A DNA stretch of 64,000 nucleotides, from positions 36,019,840 through 36,083,839 of the forward strand of contig CM049322.1 of assembly GCA_026874595.1 (NCBI GenBank), in the 5' to 3' direction. This document shows positions 50,393-64,000 of the stretch, one piece after another. Under the pieces are notes generated by a model that saw nothing but the letters and a program-made list of their open reading frames with translations, was not told where the DNA came from and searched no databases. Position 1 is the first letter of the stretch. Each line of letters begins with the position of its first letter. The translations under genes and the position numbers were made by a program. The stretch is from Sipunculus nudus. Lineage: Eukaryota > Annelida > Sipuncula > Golfingiida > Sipunculidae.

Positions 50393-51395
50393 CATTTAGA
50401 CATAGTGGAAGTGTATGGGACGTGAGACAAAGTGATCTTTTACTCTGCAAACATATATAATTCTTTTTTTATGACCTCTCTCTCTTTGCACTTTGAAGAT
50501 ATTACTTTAGATTACTGTGGCGTACCAAGACCTAATAAAAAGAGCCATAACATACACAAAGTGTAAATTAAAACTCATAATCAATGTTTGTGGTATCTGG
50601 CGAAACAGAAAAGTCCATTAAAGAACTAACACAAATGTTTAATTAACACAAATCAGTTGTTGTTCTCCAATCGGCATTAACACACACACATATAATGGCG
50701 TCATCGGTTCGCGTGTGGATGTCTCTTTCGAGCCCTTCTATTTCAAAAGCCACATCGGACAGTTTGAACGGGACATTATTCAAGGGAAAATCTATGCAAA
50801 ATCGATATCTTGTGAAACATACTTCCATAATGTGAGTTAAAAAAATTAACATTTCGGTCTCTATTCGGTGTTTATTTTTAACATAAACAATTGTAGTTGC
50901 TATGGCTTGGTAATATGATGTCGCAACAGAACTGATCGTGTTCAATTAATTATTTATCCAAATTAAGGCAGGACATTTTGCATTCGAATCTGTTACACAA
51001 CGTTGTTTTGTAAACTAGTCAAAGGAATATTATATTTCTGCTACCTTTAAGTATATAACCAGGGGTTTCAAAATTTATAACACTGCCTTACGTGGGATGA
51101 ACTTTTTCTGTAACAATGTAATTATGTTCGTGCATGTTTGGTACTGCCATATAACAATACATGAATTTCAAGCCAAAATTGTCTCTATCACTGTGTTATG
51201 GTTAACAAAATAATTAACTGAGTGGTACATTGAAATTCTAAAATGTTATTAACACTTGTTACTTTGGAAAAGTACGGCCGTATTTAAACATTTATATATT
51301 AATACATTTAGCCGGGAAAAAATATGTCCCAATAAAATTGCTGGGAATGAAAAATAGGTTCTCAATGTCGAAAAATAAAAATTTTTCGGAATTCA
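50393..51395. other. Remnant intron sequence of the receptor duplicate
   Basis: The part at 50545-50690 matches the intron between two receptor EGF exons (58500-58620). The rest is AT-rich with no recognised exon; the minus-strand frame at 50643-50945 lies in this intron-derived sequence. Confidence 0.4.
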
Positions 51396-51525
51396 CATTC
51401 ATATCTGGGGTAACCATTGCTACCTTTGATGAACGGCAGCATGGAACGTTCATTGACCGGTAGTTTTACTCTCGCGTTAAGGCGATGGTGATACAGTCAG
51501 AAACAGAACACTTATTTCTGACATT
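51396..51525 (+). pseudogene. Relic of the first lectin-domain exon
   Basis: GGGGTAACCATTGCTACC, GAACGTTCATTGA and ATACAGTCAGAAACAGAACA align with exon 3 of the lectin copies (S-N-H-C-Y, IQSESEH). There are indels, an in-frame stop and no usable donor. No PAN exon lies in front of it. Confidence 0.65.
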
Positions 51526-52700
51526 CCTGATTGTTGCAAAAATATATGCTCCCTCATTCTCACTCTGTTTCATTTCCAGATATAGTAAGATATTTCCTTC
51601 CTTGTTCATGATTCCCCATTAGTTCCCGATATTAATCCCATTGTGCGATAATTGGTTTGAAATACGTATGTTTAAATTATAAAAAAAACACATATATTTA
51701 TATATTTATAAGACGCATATCAAAGTGTGGGCTATTTCCTACAGATGGCGCGTGCTTCCGTTGTTCTAAATGTACATTCAAATCCACTTCTATGTCAGAT
51801 ACATTTTGTGCAAGGAAACTGCATTCATTGCTGCAAAAGAATACACGCGGTTTGTTCTAATTAGCCTTCTTGCACCATCTCATTAGCTGCCGAGCAAACA
51901 CGTTCATTGCTTACTTGGCTATGATAATTCATGGGTTTCCGCATTAATATATGTGATAATCGAATGAAAACATACAGTTCACCAAATTAGGGAGAAGAGT
52001 TTTAAAAAATAGTTCCTTTTTCTTTCATTGTCGGACTTGCGAAAGAAACACAACATACAAATAATAATTAACTATATAATCAGGTAAGCCTATTCTCTGT
52101 TGTTCACTTCTTACCTTATGTCTAGGCGGAGAATAACACATCCGGGGCCCGGGCTCCATGTCCATTTCATTTAGGAACCAATAAAACTTTGAAACAGCCT
52201 AGTAAAGACTCAGTTTCATAGACAAAAACAATATCCAGCATCTTTAAGTTATTTATTGTTTTGTTCTGACGCATGAGACACCAAAGCTGAGTTGATTTTG
52301 CACCAAACTACTAAGAGGGAATTTAAGATTTATTCAACAACGTCCATACTTAGCCAACTATTCACGCGTGCTTAATCAATATTCTAAATATGACTCCTAC
52401 TGAATCGACTCCCTCTCAAGACCATCTTACCTCCTAATGCCTGTCGTCCCTGAATAAGGTAACCTTTACTGCTAGGCTATAATATTTCCGTGTAACGATA
52501 GTCCTAAGCAACTCTCACCGTCAATGATGAATTACTCTATGAAAATATTCCGCGGTGACATAAAAAGACGATAGGTTTTTATACGGAATAGTTTACCTTT
52601 ATTTTCTCACCCATTGATCTCTTTAAATGTGTTGACATACATATATTTCGTGCAAGGGTTTCAAAGTATGTTTAAATTATTTCGACTTGTTCAGTACCAT
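51526..52700. other. Rearranged flank upstream of lectin copy H
   Basis: Starts as lectin intron 3 sequence (51700-52300, colinear with 44850-45130 and 27390-27700). At about 52300-52310 it switches to upstream-module sequence (ACTAAGAGGGAATTTAAG, colinear with 20265). The last lectin exon expected between them is gone. Confidence 0.55.
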
Positions 52701-52725
52701 GGCATATATATTTTTAATGCAGTAG
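52701..52725 (+). promoter_or_regulatory. TATA-like conserved element of lectin copy H
   Basis: GGCATATATATTTTTAATGCAG, about 85-105 bp before the leader exon, as in copies E and F. Confidence 0.4.
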
Positions 52726-53944
52726 TAACAAACTTTGCTATTCTTGTTCTAGACGTCCACGTAAAGTGAGATACAAAGCACAAAACAAAGCAGATACTGA
52801 AAATCATGTGGACTGTGATCTGGATATCACTTCTGCAATATGTTGCAATTTCCTGTGGTAGGCATAGCGAAATCTATGGTATAAAACACCAGGAAGATAT
52901 TTTTTAAAGATTAAAGTAGTTTTAAGTAATGTATATTTTATGTGACATGCTGTTAAGCCAGTTCTTTATAGTGGAAAAAATATACCCTCTTTTTTGTAAC
53001 TTTTGTGAAGTGTCGTTTCGTGCAATTGTAAGAAATGTAAATAACATTTCCTCAAATTCCTGGAGAAAAGTACTCTGAACACACATTTCAATGGAATATA
53101 AAATGAGTACGCCTTCAGCATTCTTGAACCATCACTTCTGTGTACAGTGTACTTTTTATGAACTATTTTATATCACATCGAAAAAGATCAACTGCACTGC
53201 AATGTTGGTAAGTGATTTTTTAATGCATAGATATTGGAACAACTGTTACGGGTGTTTTGGTTTTTGTTCACAAGCCTTGGAATCTTTGGTACAAGAATAT
53301 ATGCTGGGAGGAGGTAGAGGTAATTTTTTCAACGGTCAGGTAATCACAAGGGTGTATTTGTACGCAGGCTATGCCGCGATGGAAGAATGTGTCCAATGGT
53401 GTCTCTTCTACATATCCGGTCCTCCTTGTGTAGCGTTAATCTCAGTGAGCTTGGGGAATGTCAGCTTCTAGCGCCACCTCAACATCCGGACACTACAACC
53501 ATACGGAAACTATTTTATGGTAGTATATGAAGGCTACCACTGGTAGGTGTAATTATACATGAATTGAAACATTTGGTGTATTTGATTTTTATCGTATAAC
53601 TGGCACTACCATATTATCATGCATCGTTGTAAATCCCGAATATGTTTCTATCACTGTAACACGGCTATCATTGCAGTAGCATTATGAAATAAATATCAGC
53701 TGTCAGATTTATTTCAATTATTGTATTTCTTAACCTTTTTTCATATGTGATAATTTTTATTTAAAACTGAGTCTGCATTTTATCTCATTCCATGGTGGAG
53801 GTCAGGGTTTCCTCACATCTGAGGCAGTCTCGCACGTTAGGATAGGTGTGCCTATAAACATGAAATGAACAATATCATTATATATATACCTAAGATATAC
53901 ATTTGCAATATTTATGTAAGATTTTTGGTATATAAGTGTTAGTC

Positions 53945-54140
53945 TTTTGTCAATATGTAGTCTAGTGGTAAAACCCAGTGCGTTCGGTCCCGTGTTTGGC
54001 TAAAGGAAAAGCCTGTAGTAGCCGGTCAAAAGGTCGTTCGTTTTCTGAAGGTACCCCAGTTTCTCCTCCTGAACACACTCCCGAACAACAACATTCGTGC
54101 CATTGAATTTGTCTGTTATTATTTATTTATTATAACAAGT
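53945..54140 (+). mobile_element. tRNA-derived SINE in intron 2 of lectin copy H
   Basis: The best-preserved pol III boxes of the four members: TAGTCTAGTGGTAAAACCC (A box) and GCGTTCGGTCCCGTG (B box). The body follows as in the other copies. Confidence 0.65.
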
Positions 54141-54511
54141 TAAACATTATTAACATTAGTCTCTGAATTGTGATGCTAACCATTGCTGTTCATCTAACTG
54201 TATACTTAGTAATACATAAGGTCGTCTCAATGTACATAATATATGAGATATATCTTATATCATATATTAAAAATTTTCTTTATACTTTTTTTAATTATAA
54301 TTTTACTTGAACTATTCTGTAGATTGTTCATTTCCATTGTTCATCCCGGGTGTCACCATTGCTACCAGGTTCAGGACCAACAGAATTGATCGTTCACTGA
54401 CAGTTGGGTTTTCTGCTTTGGGAGGCCAGTGGCCGTCCAGTCAGAATCGGAACACTTATTTTTGACTGGTAAATTACAATTGTACAGTCAGCAAATTACA
54501 GAAATACCAAG

Positions 54512-54609
54512 TCAGTTGATAAGATAGGGCAGTAAGATTGGAAACGCGTGGATATACTTATCAGTTGATAAGATTGGGCAGTAAGATTGGAAACGCCTGG
54601 ATATACTTA
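54512..54609 (+). repeat. 49-bp tandem duplication in intron 3 of lectin copy H
   Basis: Units 54512-54560 and 54561-54609 begin TCAGTTGATAAGAT and end GGATATACTTA with two differences. The other lectin copies have one unit. Confidence 0.85.
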
Positions 54610-55243
54610 AAAATATTAAAATGAAAAGATCGATGACATGAAGCTATGGCCCCTATACTACAGTAATAAAGTAAGTACTTTACAAAGATTGCAAAACATA
54701 TTTCACATATTGAAGTAGGGAACAACTGGACAACAGAGCGGCATTTGATGTCTCTATGAATCGTTTTATTTTTTCTATATTTAACTACAAAATGATTCTT
54801 TTTTAATTGTCAAGCTATACGTTACAAATTGTAACCGTCATACTCATGTTATTTACCTTTAATAATGTAAGGGGTGGGTTTCGTAAGATAGATAAACAAT
54901 AGAACCACCTAAAACGACTTTATTTTATTAGTAATGCGTATGAGTGTCTGTTTGTCCACACCTTGATTCATATATAACAAAATGACCTACACTGTTGAAG
55001 TTATGTTATTATACCACTTGCAGGCCTACAAAATCTAAGATAAGATTCTGGGCCTGTGGGATCTACACCGGATATTACGCTTGGTACATCCAGCCCTCTG
55101 ACAGTTGGGTCAATATGACCTTCACAGCTTGGGCTGAAGGTTAACCCGGTTCCCCTAGGCGCCCCTTTGTTAGTTTTCAAGGCGGTGCTTGGTGTGATGC
55201 ATACAACAATGAACGTCATTACTTTATGTGTGAGTGGGAATAA

Positions 55244-56815
55244 TGACATAAGCGTTAGTCTAGTTTTTGAAAGATAAGAGGATTTCGCAGCACAAAATGA
55301 AATTCCAGTTCGGTTGTATGATTTTTGCTTTGTCAATTATACATTGCTTAAAGGTAATACTGTATAGTTTAATTCAATATAATATCGCTTTATGTATTTT
55401 GGGCACTTCCACAGTGCCAAAAAGTATTGTGGAACAAATTATGTTTGAAAATGAAGTCAAAGAAAAGTAAAACATATACAACATGCCCTGCTGACAATTT
55501 TGATGATTCAACTCTAAATCTAGGAAGATTAACAAGGTAAAAAATTTGCATTTTGTGGTTCAAACCAAATCGTGAAACGAATATTTGCTATTTACTGACA
55601 CACGTTCTTTTTTTCAAAACCCTATTCTATTCTGAATGTGATTTATGATTATAATTCCGTTCAATGTTGGCGAGTCCTGTAAAAAAATTCTATTCATGTA
55701 TTATAAATCCAACAATAACAGAAATTTGCGTGTTTTACCACGGTACTGGCCAATTGCTCATTATATGCATCTCGCTTTCTTTCCTGAATCTTTTCCGGCT
55801 AACGAACGCAATACTTCTACAATACAGGCAGCTATTTAGAAAGATATATGATTTTTAATGATATTTATTTACAATAGAAATACGTATGCTAGAATATTTA
55901 GAAACAAGTAACAAAATCAGAGACAAAACAAAATAACTTTATATTGACGCCCCACATCTGTATATTGCAAACGATAACTGCCAATGTAATCTTAAGCACG
56001 TGTCTACTTTGCCCTTAACAATTTATTAATGAGCTAAAACATAGGTCACCCATTTATTTTTCTATGTGGAATAACTAATTAAAATTATACAATACTATAG
56101 AACTGGGCTCAATTGGCTATCTTAGTATTCTAACCAATACGAACTGTATAATGTAATTTCTGCACACAATTGGAGCCTTCTAGTGGTGAGATACTTGTGA
56201 AATAATCTACGATAATATTTTATCCAGAGCAATCGTTGGATTTTCCTCAGGAATCAAGCAAAACTTAAGATAATATAAAATGCTGTGGTCTTGTGGCCAT
56301 GAACTTGGCCATGTGTTCACGAGAGGAATCTCAGACAACATTTATAATGTTTTCTCCTGTTGAGCTGAATCTTCTGGAAAACAGACGTTACGGTGTTACT
56401 GAAAATCTTATGTCTTCCTACACGGGATGTCTAAACACAAAATGAATACAGAAAACAAAAATTAAATCACCCACCTTTTGGACTTTCCATCCTTTCTCTC
56501 TCTTCAGCTGATTTTGCCTTTTCTTTTTGTTTAGGTAAACTGTGATGGAAGATTTTTTAAAGAAAGAATAATAGAAATTAGAAAACATCGGTTTTGCGAA
56601 TAGAACATTTCTCTATCTACAAATCTATGACTTGTAATAGCCAGAAAGACCCCTGCAAGAATAATATTAAATCGACTATAAGGGATTAATCGACTACAAA
56701 TTCTTACCAAGATTGTGTAGTATATATTGTGCAATTGTTATAACCTTAAAAAAAGTATTTAAAAGAGAGCTTGGACAATAAAAAATGAATCATGCACATG
56801 AAAGGAAAGATCTTA
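55244..56815. other. Region between lectin copy H and the convergent receptor gene
   Basis: Contains the 3' flank of copy H and the 3' UTR side of the minus-strand receptor. The same order (lectin 3' flank, then receptor last exon on the opposite strand) is found after copies F and G. No additional gene is seen. Confidence 0.5.

Positions 56816-64000
<7,185 letters not shown>

Larger units (their letters stand above)
52806..55243 (+). pseudogene. Lectin copy H, pseudogene
   Basis: Leader exon 52806-52857 (MWTVIWISLLQYVAISCG) is intact. The PAN exon (from 53275) has lost one base in the CVAVNL segment (GTAGCGTTAAT for GTAGCCGTTAAT), which shifts the frame and gives a TAG at 53469-53471. The first lectin exon (about 54323-54487) has small deletions and a TGA, and its donor reads ACAGTCAGC. 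The last exon (55024-55243) has a 5-bp insertion near its start and TAA in place of the Gln codon of GQPSS. It is related closely to copy F. Confidence 0.8.

Noticed and set aside
53091-53471. 126-codon open frame containing the PAN segment of copy H
   Set aside because: Its first half is intron read-through; the acceptor at 53274 and homology define the exon, which then ends in a frameshift.

Overview
This window is eukaryotic: AT-rich, with short exons bounded by GT-AG splice sites, (TA)n tracts, SINEs, and LINE and LTR retroelements. The protein families (many-copy secreted C-type lectins and SRCR/EGF scavenger-type receptors) and the L1/Tx1-type LINE fit a mollusc or another lophotrochozoan; that assignment is inference.

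The window is dominated by a tandem array of one lectin gene type. Each complete copy has four exons joined by phase-1 introns: a 17-codon signal peptide, a PAN/apple-like domain exon (270 or 282 nt), and two exons that split a C-type lectin-like domain (165 nt, then 215-218 nt). I find a partial minus-strand copy at 531-1165, intact plus-strand copies at 7841-9884, 12921-15739, 29778-35698 and 46130-48676, decayed copies at 18310-19437, 20799-23147 and 52806-55243, and isolated exon relics at 27910-28072 and 51396-51525. Predicted proteins are about 233-238 residues, secreted, with no membrane anchor.

The array carries several mobile elements. A long-inverted-repeat DNA element lies at 2990-4626. 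A 5'-truncated LINE at 31474-34860 is inserted exactly at a 3' splice site inside an intact lectin gene. A degenerate Ty3/Gypsy LTR element runs on the minus strand at 36722-41693 with both LTRs, a primer binding site and a polypurine tract. A tRNA-derived SINE sits at the same intron position in four lectin copies, so it dates from before their duplication. Conserved upstream modules and a TATA-like motif recur before most copies.

The right end (56816 to beyond 64000, minus strand) is the 3' part of a type-I membrane receptor gene: two SRCR domains, five EGF-like repeats and a final exon with a transmembrane helix and a very short tail. All nine resolved introns are phase-consistent. This receptor converges on the lectin array, and fragments of its last exons (42294-42333, 49949-50392) lie downstream of earlier lectin copies. 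The duplicated unit therefore spanned the lectin gene plus the 3' end of the neighbouring receptor. The region looks like a fast-evolving immune-type recognition locus; that function is inferred from the families only.
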